In this document: positions 1 through 11,420 of the stretch, in pieces
Layout: each line of letters starts with the position of its first letter
How positions within the stretch are numbered: the first letter of the stretch is position 1
Source: Pseudorasbora parva
Taxonomy: Eukaryota > Chordata > Actinopteri > Cypriniformes > Gobionidae
Assembly (NCBI RefSeq): GCF_024679245.1
Contig: NC_090182.1
Coordinates: 36,164,047 to 36,228,046, forward strand
DNA: 64,000 nucleotides
Direction of reading: 5' to 3'
Made by a program: the position numbers and the translations under genes
Notes under the pieces: generated by a model
What the model saw: the letters and a program-made list of their open reading frames with translations, nothing else
Told to the model about the DNA's origin: nothing
The model's database searches: none

Positions 1-299
1 AGCAATTTGCGTATCACCGCAGCACATCGAGCCTCAAATATCACAAATATGCTTTTGCTAAACTTAATGGCAAACATTGCACTGGACTGCTGGACTGAAA
101 TAAATAAACTATATTTTGTTGATTAAGCTTATGTATTTAGTCATTATTCAATGGTATTCTAAAAATACATGTGAAAAATTACTTCTCATTTTTCTTAGGT
201 CAAATATTTATATGCAATTAAAATGCAATTAATTTCGATTAATTAATTACAAAACCTCTAATTAATTAGATTAATTTTTTTAATTGAGTCCCGGCCCTA
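1..299 (-). mobile_element. Terminal part of a hAT-like DNA transposon, cut by the window edge
   Basis: The right end, TTGAGTCCCGGCCCTA, sits directly against a (TA)n tract. Read on the minus strand it begins TAGGGCCGGGACTCAA, which resembles hAT termini (C/TAGGG...). Inside it is an AT-rich subterminal stretch made of AATTAATTA-type words (about 217-285), common in fish hAT elements. No coding sequence is visible. The other end and the TSD lie outside the window, so the superfamily is inferred from the terminus alone. Confidence 0.5.
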
Positions 300-300
300 A

Positions 301-325
301 TATATATATATATATATATATATAT
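301..325. repeat. (TA)n microsatellite
   Basis: About 12 TA units separate the hAT-like end from the next TIR element. TA runs are frequent landing sites for the elements in this window. Confidence 0.95.
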
Positions 326-1540
326 AGACGGTTTCATTGAATGCACACGCGTTGCTACGGTTACGCGCCTGGCCCAAAGTTCACTCCCGGTCTGTGTGTG
401 TTTATCGGTCTGGCTAGTGGATAGTTTGGCGAACTACTCAGTAGAAAAACATTTTGGACATACCATTTTGGATAACATTATACAAATATTAAAAATCAAG
501 TGACATATGACAGCAGCGCAAAAATAGTGTGTGTGCGACTCACCAAAAAGCCTTGAATGCTTACTAAATATCCAATCTGACTGCATGTGAGAGCAGCGTC
601 TAATGTCATTTAGACTGTATGTCTAATGTGATTTACATGTTATTTATTTGCTTGTTTTCAGAAATAATCTACTGTAGAGGTAACTTATTCTGGCTGTGTT
701 TACACATTCCATTAAAATGTGATCGTGATCCTGTCAAGCAGGTCGACTCATCAGTCGATCAGGACACGGCTCGCTTACATCTGATCATGTCAAGTGCTCG
801 CCATCTGGATAACTGATCGGATTTATGTTTACTGCAAAATATTTAAATTAGGTATGTAATAGGCCTTTATCATGGAGTGTAAAACAACTTTCGCTTTATC
901 CTCTATTAATGGCAGTGCATAGAGCACGGGATTTTGGTGATGCATTCATATACAATCAATCTCAGGGTACTTTATCTACAAGTTTAAGTTTCCCAACATT
1001 AATATTATATTATGAAACAGAGAATCGTGTTAATCCGACACATTGCATTAATTAAAAGGTGAGCGTGCACGCATTTATAGAGGCTAATGTACAGAAAACG
1101 GCATTACAAGGTCCTTAAAGGGTTAGTTCACAAAAAAATTATAATTCTGTCATTAATTACTCACCCTCATGTCATTCCAAACCCGCAAGACCTTCATTCA
1201 TCTTCGGAACACAATTTTAGGATATTCATGGGTTGTGATCGACATAAGGTTGAGTAATTAATGACAGGATTTTCAGTTTTGGGTGAACTACGCTTTAAGG
1301 GGGGCGTTTCCCCCACTCTATATTGAAGACAGAAATGGGAGATTATTTATAATAAACATGCTGAAACAATAAAAACATATGAATTAAGATAATATTGTAC
1401 AATTAGAATTAAAGGTGATAACGCATAAGAAAGATAGCGCAGCCTCTTTTGTTACTGACGGCGACCGGAAGTTAAGTTTGGGCCACAAAAGCGTGCATGC
1501 GCAGTAATGTTTGTTTATGTTGCTGCCGTTGAAACCGTCT
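326..1540. mobile_element. Non-autonomous TIR DNA transposon (AGACGGTTTCA termini)
   Basis: The left end AGACGGTTTCA is matched by the inverted right end TGAAACCGTCT. Inverted similarity continues inward with gaps: CTGGCCCAAA near 370 pairs with TTTGGGCCAC near 1478. TATAT precedes and ATATA follows the element, consistent with a TA-containing target. No ORF in it resembles a transposase, so it would have been moved in trans. A TTAA-flanked mini-element lies inside at 1119-1294. The superfamily is not assigned. Confidence 0.7.
1119..1294. mobile_element. Small TTAA-flanked MITE (AGGGTTAGTTCAC family), nested
   Basis: TTAA precedes (1115-1118) and follows (1295-1298) this 176-bp unit. The ends AGGGTTAGTTCAC and GTGAACTACGCT are imperfect inverted repeats. 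The interior also pairs: GTCATTAATTACTCA near 1150 is complementary to TGAGTAATTAATGAC near 1251. Related ends recur at about 13407, 25860, 24645 and 62840. The TTAA target is typical of piggyBac or Kolobok mobilisation. Confidence 0.7.
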
Positions 1541-1545
1541 ATATA

Positions 1546-3059
1546 CAGGTCCTTTTTTTAAAAAAAAATTAGCATATTTGATAAAAGTTCATTATTTTCC
1601 ATAATGTAAGGATCAGAATTTAACTTTCATATATTTTAGATTCAATGCACACCAACTGAAATATTTCAGGTCTTTTATTGTTTTAATACTGATGATTTTG
1701 GCATACAGCTCATGAAAACCCAAAATTCCTATCTCAAAAAATTAGCATATCATGAAAAGGTTCTCTAAACAAGCTATTAACCTAATCAACTTATTAACTC
1801 AAAACACCTGCAAAAGATTCCTGAGGCTTTTAAAAACTCCCAGCCTGGTTAATTACTCAAAACCGCAATCATGGGTAAGACTGCCGACCCGACCCTGTCC
1901 AGAAGGACATCATTGAAACCCTCAAGCGAGAGGGTAAGACACAGAAAGAAATTTCTGAACAAATTGGCTGTTCCAAGAGTGCTGTATCAAGGCACCTCAG
2001 TGGGAAGTCTGTGGGAAGTAAAAAGTGTGGCAAAAAATGCTGCACAACAAGAAGAGGTGACCAGACCCTGAGGAAGATTGTGGAGAAGGACCGATTCCAG
2101 ACCTTGGGGGACCTGCGGAAGCAGTGGACTGAGTCTGGAGTAGAAACATCCAGAGGTCAAGCCACTTTTGGGTTACAGAGAAGCACTGTTGCTCAGTGGT
2201 CCAAAGTACTTTTTTTGGATGAAAGCAAATTTTGCATGTCATTCGGAAATCAAGGTGCCAGAGTCTGGAAGAAGACTGGGGAGAAGGAAATGCCAAAATG
2301 CCTGAAGTCCAGTGTCAAGTACCCACAGTCAGTGATGGTCTGGGGTGCATTGTCAGCTGCTGGTGTTGGTCCACTGTGTCTTATCAAGGGCAGGGTCAAT
2401 GCAGCTAGCTATCAGGAGATTTTGGAGCACTTCATGCTTCTATCTGCTGAAGAGCTTTATGGAGATGAAGAGTTCATTTTTCAGCACGACCTGGCACCTG
2501 CTCACAGTGCCAAAACCACTGGTAAATGGTTTACTGACCATGGTATTACGGTGCTCAATTGGCCTGCCAACTCTCCTGACCTGAACCCCATAGAGAATCT
2601 GTGGGATATTGTGAAGAGAAAGTTGAGAGACGCAAGACCCAACACTCTGGATGAGCTTAACGCCGCTATCGAAGCATCCTGGGCCTCCAGAACACCTCAG
2701 CAGTGCCACAGGCTGATTGCCTCCATGCCACGCCGCATTGAAGCAGTTATTTCTGCAAAAGGATTCCCGACCAAGTATTGAGTGCATAACTGAACATAAT
2801 TATTTGAAAGTTGACTTTTTTTTTGTATTAAAAACACTTTTCTTTTATTGGTCGGAGGAAATATGCTATTTTTTTTAGATTTTTTAGGAATTTTGGGTTT
2901 TCATGAGCTGTATGCCAAAATCATCAGTATTAAAACAATAAAAGACCTGAAATATTTCAGTTGGTGTGCAATGAATCTAAAATATATGAATGTTTAATTT
3001 TGATATTATGGAAAATAATGAACTTTTATCACATATGCTAATTTTTTGAGAGGGACCTG
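1546..3059 (+). mobile_element. Tc1/mariner-type transposon with long inverted repeats
   Basis: The ends CAGGTCC and GGACCTG are flanked by TA on both sides (1544-1545 and 3060-3061), the Tc1/mariner target duplication. The TIRs are about 180-210 bp. The left one includes CATACAGCTCATGAAAACCC near 1704 and the right one has its complement near 2890-2915. A transposase reading region lies between them. Small differences between the two TIRs plus the damaged transposase mark it as an inactive copy. It abuts the 326-1540 element with only about 5 bp between, so both landed in one TA-rich spot. Confidence 0.92.
1871..2781 (+). pseudogene. Tc1-like DD34E transposase, broken by frameshift and probable internal deletion
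   Basis: The start ATG is at 1871, but its frame is soon lost. A helix-turn-helix-like region (ending SKSAVSRHLSG) and the rest of the protein read in the frame ending at 2781, so at least one small indel lies near 1885-1895. The catalytic domain is well kept: first Asp in FLDESKF (codon 2218), second Asp in FQHDLAPAH (codon 2488), Glu in NPIENLWD (codon 2593), with 34 residues between the last two. That is the DD34E spacing of Tc1 transposases. The segment joining the DNA-binding and catalytic domains (about 2150-2185) looks several tens of residues short for the family, which I read as an internal deletion. The enzyme would have cut and pasted the flanking TIRs at TA dinucleotides. This copy should be inactive. 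Confidence 0.9.
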
Positions 3060-3061
3060 TA

Positions 3062-3904
3062 TATATATATATTACAGAGTGTTACAAAATCTTTATGATA
3101 TTTTACAAAAACATAGAGTACGTAATTATGCTGCCAGATTGGATATACTGTAGCTATGGTGGCTGTGTTATGTTTTTTTTTTCCCCTCTCTTCTTCTGAT
3201 GTTATTTTTAATTTATAAATTGTTAGGTCTGCAGTCTAGGGGTTTCGATCTAATTTGGGGTGCCCCTAAATGTATGTTCTGTCAAGGCTCTGGGAAATAT
3301 AATATAAATGACTAAAGTGATCTCATATAATTACTATATTCTTAATTTCTTTTCTTTTTTTAATTAGTATCTTTACTTTACTTTATTAATCACAACAGTA
3401 AATGTATTTGCTGGGTTGGATTTTTTTTCAAACAAAAAACAGAATAAAACGAGTTGTTTATAAAAGGTAATGGCACCTACAGCTTTTTTGGAACACTATT
3501 TACAAAGAAAGAAAGAAAGAAAGAAAGAAAGTTAATGAGCAGAACTGATGTTTATCTGTCGGGACATGTTCATGGAAGAACAGCTCTTTCAAATCAGATT
3601 GTAGACCCACATCTGTTGACTGAAATGGATTTGCCGATATTTAATATACTGTATATATATTTTTAATAACACGGCATGGACATGAGCCATATGTGTTTAG
3701 ATTGATGTGAAATCACCTGCCTCTGAAAAAACACAGGTATTGCCTTAAATAGGATAGACAATTAGCTATTTTGCAGCAATTTGCGTAATCCTCGGTAGGT
3801 CCTCAGTAATGAGATAATAGAGAAATAAAAAAAAAAATTGAGATCTCTAAACAGTGCTGACCTAAAGAGAGCTGCTAAAAAATGCACCGTTTATAAAGCA
3901 ATAT
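3062..3904. other. AT-rich intergenic DNA, no gene seen
   Basis: This stretch holds a short TA run (3061-3070), homopolymer T/A tracts and an (AAAG)n run near 3505-3531. The reading frames have no domain or compositional sign of coding. Confidence 0.7.
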
Positions 3905-3908
3905 TTAA

Positions 3909-5045
3909 AGGTGTCATGAACTGGCTTTTTTATTTTTTTTTATACTGTTGTCTGAGATCAACTAATGAAGTTTGTGTTTTTTACATTCAAAAACATAATA
4001 ACCAATAAGTAATAGGCTATTTTCTACGCTGGTTTTGGGGCTCTCTTCAAAACGCTGGGTTTAATGGGCTTGACACACTGGAGACTAGGAACTAAACGCC
4101 CAAAGCTAGGATTGGAGAAGATTATTTAATATTTAATGAGCTTAAGCTCCTCTGTCAGTTCACGAGGGAGAGGAGAGATTGAGGGAGAAGCGGCAACCGG
4201 AATGATTTTCTTGATCTCAGGGCTCTTAAATGTCTTTATCAAACAAACGCAATAATTTATTTCTCATCCAACCGTGATTGATTGTACTATTATTTTTATA
4301 TTACACATAGCCCGCAGGATCGGTCGATATAAGTGCAAACCACTTATATGTGTATGTGTGCGCGCCACCCTTCAAATGTCAAATCGAGAGAGACAACCGC
4401 ACAGAACGGAATATTATGAGATTCATCGGCCTGCCGGGCTTTGCAAGCATGGCCCATACGAGTCCAGCGTTCGAAAGGTATGTTTCTTTTAGACATGTAC
4501 ACATAAGCAAAACGGTCTTTAACAATGCAATACTATTACATATAAAAACACGTTTTACTCACATAATTGTGTTGCACCATTCCTGTCGGATCCAAATCCG
4601 GCATCGGCCGGAGATTTGTTTACAAACGATTCCGCAGTGAAATAAAGTGAACATTCAAAATAAAGTTAAACCACACATTCCTAATATTCAGATCCGAAGG
4701 AAGCTTATGCAGCGACTGTGTTCTTCCACAACCAGGAATAGCGCAATATCTTAATCTTCCTCTGCATGTTTATTGCTGTTGGGTGCTAGCAAGAGCCGAT
4801 CAGCTCCATGAGTTGGTGGGTGAGGCTACTGGATTAGCTGTGCTGTAGAGGCGGTGTTTCGTAGCGCTATGACATAAGAATGAAGCAAAATATCGTTTGC
4901 TGGGCCTGATGTCTATAAAAGCTTTTCATTGACTAACAAGGAAGTTTTCATCTCTGAACCTTAGGGGATATTCTTATATTACTATGACCTTTTTTATATC
5001 AAAAGCTTTATATATCGAAAGTTGATTTCTCAATTCATCACCCCT
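3909..5045. mobile_element. TTAA-flanked non-autonomous transposon (AGGTGTCATGAA termini)
   Basis: TTAA lies on both sides (3905-3908 and 5046-5049). The left end AGGTGTCATGAACTGG and the right end CTCAATTCATCACCCCT are inverted copies with mismatches. The 1,137-bp interior is more GC-rich than its surroundings but has no recognisable transposase. The reading frames at 4274-4492 and 4350-4640 lie inside it and carry no domain I know. TTAA target plus AGG...ATGAA ends suggests the Kolobok or piggyBac groups. The similar but not identical element at 20218-21573 may be a cousin. Confidence 0.6.
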
Positions 5046-5049
5046 TTAA

Positions 5050-5964
5050 ATAATAAAGCAATAAATAAATAGATAAATTAGTACAAGATTTACTTTAAAG
5101 CAAACTTGACTCAGAAATTAGCAAATTTCACAAATAATTCAAATGAAACAATTAACATTTTTCAGTATTGTCCTGTAAAAAGTACTCCAATAATCTTAGT
5201 TTTATTCCATAAACATATTTTGTGATAGTTTATCATCATAATCCCTGAGATGATGAGACATAATGAGATGCTAGTTTGACTTGATTGGAGTAAATATTAG
5301 CTATTGAAAACTGTAGACTTTATTGCATTTCGATTTTAATACCTACAATGTTAACTTTCATCTCACGTACCCGCCAGTGTCTCCACTTTTGCAGAGATGG
5401 TTCTACCTCGCCATAATGTGTGACCTTTACAACTTCCAGCTGATTTTTACACAATGTATCCTACATGTTGTGCATACAGCAATCTATCCCTGGTGGAAAC
5501 AATCACTCGAGCACAAGTCTTCTTTAAAAAAAATTATTTTAAACAAGTCACCCTCATATTATTCTAAACTAAATTATTTTCAATATAATGAAATTAAGGA
5601 CCAGACCTGTCAAGCTTAAAAAAGCTGTTAAATTATTATAAATGTATTCCATATGATTTGTGTGCTATGTAAGGATACTTTTACACAACAACGATGTACT
5701 AAACACAGAAACGGTTTTAATTTGTGTTTTTCGCATACAGACAGGAATGTTGTGGAACTGATCCTTATTTACACAATCCTCAAAAACTATCAAAAACGCT
5801 GTATTCTTTAGCCTCTTAAACTCCAAGATAAGGACCCTGATAAGGTTATTTTGCTAATTTTGTTGGGAATCTAACACATGACCTTGGCGTTGCTAGCTTT
5901 TGACCTTCAGGAAAGCACATAGAATACGTGCTTTTCCTCACATTTTTATTTTACTATGTTAACA
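5050..5964. other. AT-rich intergenic DNA, no gene seen
   Basis: No inverted-repeat ends or protein motifs were found. The 98-codon frame at 5323-5619 has no recognisable domain and unremarkable composition. Confidence 0.6.
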
Positions 5965-6190
5965 TGTCACCGTCATGCCATTTTTATGTTCTGTTTAGTT
6001 TCTAGGACATGGTTTTCTTTGTCATGTCTTTACCCGAATTCTCATTCATTTGTTACTATGGTTTCTAATTACTGCACTCCCGTTCCCTGTTTCTTTGATT
6101 CCCTGTCTAAGTGTATTTAAGCTTTAAGTTTTCTCTCGTCTGTGTTCTGCGTTAAGGTTGATGTTACATGTGTAGTGTAGCCTGACGTGG
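5965..6190 (+). mobile_element. Possible degenerate LTR fragment
   Basis: The stretch begins TGTCACCGTCATGCC and contains a GTATTTAAGC TATA-like word followed by a CT-rich TTTTCTCTCGTCTGTG segment. This order resembles the U3-R organisation of the better LTR at 45489-45794, which also begins TGTCAC. I cannot find a CA end or a TSD, so this is tentative. Confidence 0.25.
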
Positions 6191-6584
6191 TCATACTCAA
6201 TTCAAGTCAGAATATGAGTCTGATTCTGCTCCATTGGGCTGTGATTATGGGGCGTGTTTCAACCGAACCAGGAAAGACCTCAATTGGATAGACCTACAAC
6301 CAATCAGAGCAACGAAGCAACGTCAACAAAGCTCAACTGCACTGTGTTGCCAAGTCCGCTATTTTTTTCCACGGGTTGTTTTCTATGTCCGTGGGTTGAA
6401 GCGGCTCTAATGTAATATATAGACCCATGAGTGCGAAATTTAGCAGGCAACCTTGCCAAAAAAACACACATTTTACCCCCCAAACACCCTTTTCTTTCCA
6501 GAGAACCCCCCAAGAAGCTATTGTTTAGGGCTAGTAGTTGACAGGTTTTGTTGTAAAAACTTGCCAACCCTGTCTGCACACACG

Positions 6585-6840
6585 CTGAAATAAACGATCT
6601 TTGCCGGTGTTGTAAAAAAATTAAATAATTTAATGATACACAGAGTACTTACCCAACATGATCATCATTTTTGAGAGAAATTGTGAAGGTGAATGCATAT
6701 CCAAACAAGCTCTCTGTTTAAGATTTGAACAGATATAATCCAAGCCCCTTTGATGACGTGCGTGATTACGTTACTGTTTATCATCTGTCCATCATCGTCT
6801 AAATCCTATCCTGATGATTTAATTGGTCCGAATGGTTGCA
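6585..6840 (+). repeat. Dispersed repeat, copy A (inverted copy at 14765-15000)
   Basis: GCCGGTGTTGTAAAA, GAGTACTTACC, ATCATCATTTTTGAGAGAAAT and GTTTATCATCTGT occur here in this order and recur in the same order on the minus strand at 14765-15000. The two copies differ by many substitutions and small indels. The family is unknown to me. Some spacing around the GAGTACTTACC word suggests a splice-donor-like piece in the source sequence. Confidence 0.7.
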
Positions 6841-6844
6841 TATT

Positions 6845-7860
6845 ACGGCCCAGGATATCTTGAGTCACCCAGGGTGTCTAAATGAGTCAGTGTCAATGTT
6901 TTTTCTTAAAATGCACATCAGTAATGTTTTTATTAAAGCTACCCAAGTGTCCTAATTGAGCTTAAGCCTATGTCTGGCTTCTAAACCCTGTCTGTAAAAC
7001 CAGGTCTAAATCTGCTAGACTCCTGAGTGGAAGTGTCATATTGAGCTTTTGGATTAGATTTCATTCATTCGGGTAACAAAATGTTTTATATCAGTGTCTA
7101 GCAACAGTATTTCCTATTTCTGTAAGCCAAGGGAAACTAGTTACATCCACAAATGAATACTCTGTAAGGTAGGTCATGATGTGCATCACAAACTGATGTT
7201 GTTCAGCTTCCAATATTAGGAAAATGCACAGATGGATCCATCCCTCATATAGAAAGACATGCTCTACTGCCTCTCACAGATTAGGTTATTAGTCCTTAGC
7301 ACAAACACACTCACACAATCACTCATACACACTCTTCTCATAATCAACATTGAGGATGATGGGGATAAAGCATCTATTAACACAGGGCTGAATGAGGATG
7401 ATGCGCAGTATTATTTATCACCATGGTGCATTCAGTTGTGCATGTTGGACAGTATGTGAATTTCTTATCATGCTCAAAGATAAACGCTCTTAGAGGACAG
7501 TTTATATTGCTCAGATATCAACTGTATATGGCCCAGATTATCTTTTTAGGGGCAAAAAAAAAAAAAAGTTTTTCAACATTGCATTAAATAGTGTTTTAAA
7601 ATGGCCATGACATGCAATTTTTATAGCATGTTTTTCAAGGTAAGAGGTTTAAAAAGTTCAAAAAAGGTCCAATATTTGTAAAGATTATAATGATTAAATG
7701 AGGATTTCCATCCCCATTTTAACTCTGTGTAAAACACTCCATTTGAAGTGATAGCCCATTTCTGTGATTGACTAATTTCATCACACTGCATCCACACCCT
7801 GCTTTACAGCATGTTGTGAGCTTTGATACTTGAGATGGCCAGGGCTGTTATAGAGCCATA
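6845..7860. other. Intergenic DNA, no gene seen
   Basis: There are no recognisable repeat ends, motifs or RNA genes. A short A-run lies at 7554-7567. Confidence 0.6.
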
Positions 7861-8019
7861 TACACAATATTGCCAAAATGTTTGGGATGCCTGCCTTTAC
7901 ATGCACATTAACTTTAATGACGTCCATTTAATATGGAGTTCGCACACCCTTGCTCATTCATGTCTTAATGGACCTTTGTTAACTGGTGTGAACATGTTGG
8001 AACAAGAAGGGGCCATCCC

Positions 8020-8544
8020 TAGCCTAGAAATCTAGACGCACCCTAGCAGCAGCAAATTTAATCTGCCCACGAGTCTCGTCTAGCAACTCTCAATACCCTT
8101 CTGAGCTGTATTCCCCTAACTCTTGCCGGGCCAATCACATCGTGTATAGTCGGTGGGCGGGACCATAATGACGACGGCAGAGTTGCGTTTGCGTGCTTCT
8201 AGTAAACACAGAAACTGCCGAACGGCGGTCTTTCGAATCAGCTTTGACCGCGACTCTGGAAGACTTGGAGTTAAGCTTTTCTCTGAGAAAAGAACAAAGA
8301 ACGGCACTGAAGTCATTCTTAAAAAAGAAAGATGTGTTCGGAGTTTTGCCGACTGGATACAGCGAATGTTTAATCGATCAACAAGCTCTGCTTCACCTTC
8401 GTTGGTCTGAATGGTTGTGTACCGTATCCTACTGGTGCAGAGGGAGCATGAAAGACAACCGTTTATCCCGCCCCTCGGATTGAGCCCAGTCAATGGTGAG
8501 TTTCCAGACCAAACATCTTGATGTGGGTCTGACTTGTCAGGCTA
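8020..8544 (+). mobile_element. TIR element with helicase-like cargo, nested in the Tc1-like copy
   Basis: GGCCATCCC is present just before (8011-8019) and just after (8545-8553) the element, a direct target duplication in the surrounding Tc1 sequence. The inner ends TAGCCTAGAAATCTAGACG and GTCTGACTTGTCAGGCTA are imperfect inverted repeats. Because the ends are palindromic, the boundary can slide: a 9-bp TSD with TAGCC ends, 7-bp with CTAGCC, or 5-bp with CCTAGCC. The interior is GC-richer and carries a helicase-like coding fragment. I do not assign a superfamily. Confidence 0.85.
8193..8483 (+). pseudogene. RecQ/DExH-helicase-like N-terminal fragment
   Basis: The frame reads LSFSLRKEQRTALKSFLKKK and then DVFGVLPTGYSECLI. 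That order resembles the Q-motif-like entry (hxxxQxxAL) and motif I/Walker A of RecQ-type and DExH ATPases, where LPTGxGKS is expected. Here the Walker A glycine-lysine pair is lost (GYSEC), so no ATPase activity is expected. Only the first motifs are present; everything after about residue 65 is unrelated or deleted. The fragment lies inside a TIR element with a clear TSD, so it is transposon cargo, not a resident host gene. The opposite-strand frame 8116-8493 is its shadow. A chance match is possible but the motif order makes it unlikely. Confidence 0.6.
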
Positions 8545-8974
8545 GGCCATCCCCAAACCTTTCCCACAAATTTGCGAGCATGAAGTTTTCCGAAATGTCT
8601 TGGCATGCTGAAGCATTAAGAGTTCCTTTCACTGGAACTAAGGGGCCAAGCCTAACCCCTGAAAGACGACCCCACACCATGATCCTGCCTCCATTAAACT
8701 TTACACTTAACACAATGCAGTCATGCAAGTACTGTTCATCTGACAACCACCAAACCCAGACTCTTTGGCACACATTATGCGCCTTACCATGTGCTGATCC
8801 TGCTCTGTGATTTGACATGGCCTTTGTGATTTTACATGGCCTTTTACATGACCATGAGTTGCTGTTGATCCCAATTGCTTCCACCTTTGTTAAAATACCA
8901 ACAGTTGACCATGGAATATTTAATAGTGAGGCAATTTTGTGAATGGACTTATTGCACAGATGGCAACCTATCAC
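8537..8974 (-). pseudogene. Tc1-like transposase remnant
   Basis: On the minus strand the frame begins near a helix-turn-helix motif (IHKIASLLNIPWSTVGIL) and ends with a piece of the catalytic domain (GGRIMVWGRLSGVRLGPLVPV), both typical of Tc1 transposases. The DNA between these parts is shortened and frame-shifted. The downstream catalytic Asp and Glu region is cut off by the insertion at 8020-8544 and not recovered beyond it. The enzyme is certainly inactive. Confidence 0.8.
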
Positions 8975-9149
8975 AATACCACACTTGAATTCAGGTCCTG
9001 AGAGTGACCCATTTTTTCACAAAAGTTTGTAGAAGCATCTGCATGCCTAGGTGCTGATTGTATACACCTGTGGCCATGGAAATTATTGGAACACTTGAAT
9101 TCAATGATTTGAGGGGTGTCCTAATACCTTTGGCAATATAGTGTATGTT

Positions 9150-10805
9150 TGAGTCCGAGTCAGATCCCTAAGCATAAGAAATACAGATTTTATTAGCAAC
9201 ACTCAAACAATGATATAATTGGTGTCTTAATAGCATTCAACACTGGTTTGATATCTATTGAAAACACACTTTAACGCCATTTACATGATGCAAAAAAAAA
9301 TAAAAATAAAAATAGAATGAAAGTCATTACAGTAAGTGATGCTGTCTACATTGGGTGTGCTTAACTAATGACTTGTTTAATTTCTGATGTACTGCAAGTG
9401 CTTGCACTACTTCTGACATAAAGGACAAAAATAACTTACCTGAGTTGCTCAAATGCATGGCATAATGGATGTTTTTTTTTTAAAACAAAAACAAAAAAAC
9501 AGACAGCATGTTGAGAACAATTCACAAATCAGTCTATTGTGAAATCCTTTGGCACAGCATTATAATTAAACTTCAGCCATCCATTTATGCATTTTAAATC
9601 CAATGACAGTTTGACAGTCTTGCTCAACATCTTTCTCCAACAGCAGTATCACTCTTGTGATTGACGGACATCTCCTTGATTACATATGACAATGACACAA
9701 ATCTAGTAATTTTAGAAGGGTAGAACATAATTATTAATATTTTAAACTGGGGAGTTTTGTTTTGAGTTCTACAAATGTAAGTATGTTTCATTGTAGAGTA
9801 ACCTCTTATAACCTGTGTAAATGTCAAGGACATTTTGTTTCTCCATATCATTACCCTTTTAAAGCACTTGAACTTGAGGAAGAAAGGGGCATCTTCAGTA
9901 TAAAACTGTGTGACTTGGTACTGTACCTAATGGAATTAATCAAATTTATAATCGTTTATTAATATCTTCATTAAGATTTTCTAACGCAACTTGCATGCAA
10001 TGTGAATGCCTCTGGCATTTCATTACAATTTTACCATTTCCATGTTAGTGGGAAATAGTTAAAGAAAGCTTTTCTCTTGGTATAACAGTGAGTTCTGTGC
10101 ATACTGTTGCCAACCTCTTTGGCAAGTCAGAGCAGATTTATTTGGGCTATTTTCTTCTACATGTTAGCAGTGGATAACCTTTCAAGGGGGCGGGTGTAGG
10201 CAACCTCTCATGCACACCTTTGCACATACATATAACATTACAGTTTATTTTAAGAGATTTATGTTTTTACTGCCACTTGATATAACTGTTAAAGCTGAAG
10301 GATACAATTTTGTACCTTCACACATCCCTGAAATTGAGAGTTTTTCCTACAGATGATTCTTGAAATTTGATACTAATTCAGCTACCTTTTAGTTATATAT
10401 TTTTAGCAATTTATGGAGGCTTATGTGAAAAAGTTTTAAGAATTTAAGAAAAAAATAGGGCTGCTTATTGATTAAATATTTTATTTGAATTAGTTACATG
10501 ACATGTAGAAGCATTCTTGTGCATTCTGGTGTTGCGAATTAGCCCTGGCTAGAAACACTGTGATACATGCATCGGCTTGTTCTTTATGTAATTATCTTTG
10601 TCGATTTTTATATCTGTCCCTATTCAAATAAACAACAAATAAATAAGTTATTGTATTCTGTCAGCAATAATTTGCAGACTGACATTGTCTTTTATTTGGT
10701 GACGCAGCTGTAAATGTGTAAAAGCTTGAAGGTACTTTTTTTTAATCACTCTGATGTTTCACTCTGATGAATCACTCTGATGTCTGATGTCAAATTATTA
10801 TAAAA
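9150..10805. other. AT-rich intergenic DNA, no gene seen
   Basis: There are poly-A/T tracts near 9291-9312 and 9473-9500. Short frames such as 9624-9851 (minus) and 9762-9962 (plus) have no domain. No TIR pairs were recognised. Confidence 0.6.
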
Positions 10806-11420
10806 ATTATATAAATAGTACAAGTGTGCAATTTTGTGGAATGTATACACCAAAATGAGTTTTGGAGTGTATATGATGCACAATTTTTTGCGTGCATATG
10901 ATACGCAGTTTATGGCATATTATACGCATGAACCACCCCCATCCTATACACGCTATATAGTGCAATTATATGCATGCGAGAAACTGCATGGCATATGCAC
11001 GTAAAAACTCATTTTACCACAAGATTGTACACTCGTACTATTGATACGCATTCACATGTGATCGTGTTGGATCTATATAATGACTGGATTGCTCATAAAG
11101 TTCTTTCAAAGTGCATGATGTCATCAGGCTGTGTGAAGCCACCGGAAGTGTTCCAGCGGTCATCGTACTATTCCCTACCGACAGAAGCAACACGATCTCA
11201 TGGTCATGTGCATAAATAGTACGAGTTTGCAATCTCGTGGAATGTATACGGCAAAATGAGTTTTGGCGTGCGTATGGTACGCAGTTTTTTGCGTGCATAT
11301 GAGACGCACTTTATGGCGTGCATATGACACGCTCTTGGGTACGCACGCCAAAACTCATTTTGGCATATACATTCCACGAGATTGCAAACTCTTACTATTT
11401 ATACGCATTTTCGTGAGATC
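10806..11420. repeat. Double hairpin repeat rich in CGTATA/GCATATG words
   Basis: Two large inverted repeats lie side by side. In the second (about 11217-11395), GTTTGCAATCTCGTGGAATG on the left arm pairs with CATTCCACGAGATTGCAAAC on the right arm. The arms continue through AAAATGAGTTTTGGCGTGC and GCACGCCAAAACTCATTTT. The first (about 10845-11040) has the same words with more changes. The spacer between them (11045-11200) begins near CACATGTGATCGTGTTGG and ends near CAACACGATCTCATGGTCAT, so the two hairpins face each other. A half-copy occurs at 57284-57510. The frames here are by-products of the palindromes. Confidence 0.75.

Larger units (their letters stand above)
7861..9146 (-). mobile_element. 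Old Tc1-like transposon, split by a nested element
   Basis: The inverted ends ACACAATATTGCCAAAATG (left) and CCTTTGGCAATATAGTGTA (right) flank a minus-strand Tc1-type transposase remnant. The copy is old: the TIRs differ and the transposase is in pieces. The element at 8020-8544 sits inside it with its own duplicated target, so it arrived later. Confidence 0.8.

Noticed and set aside
8116..8493. 125-codon minus-strand frame
   Set aside because: Antisense to the helicase-like fragment; no motifs.
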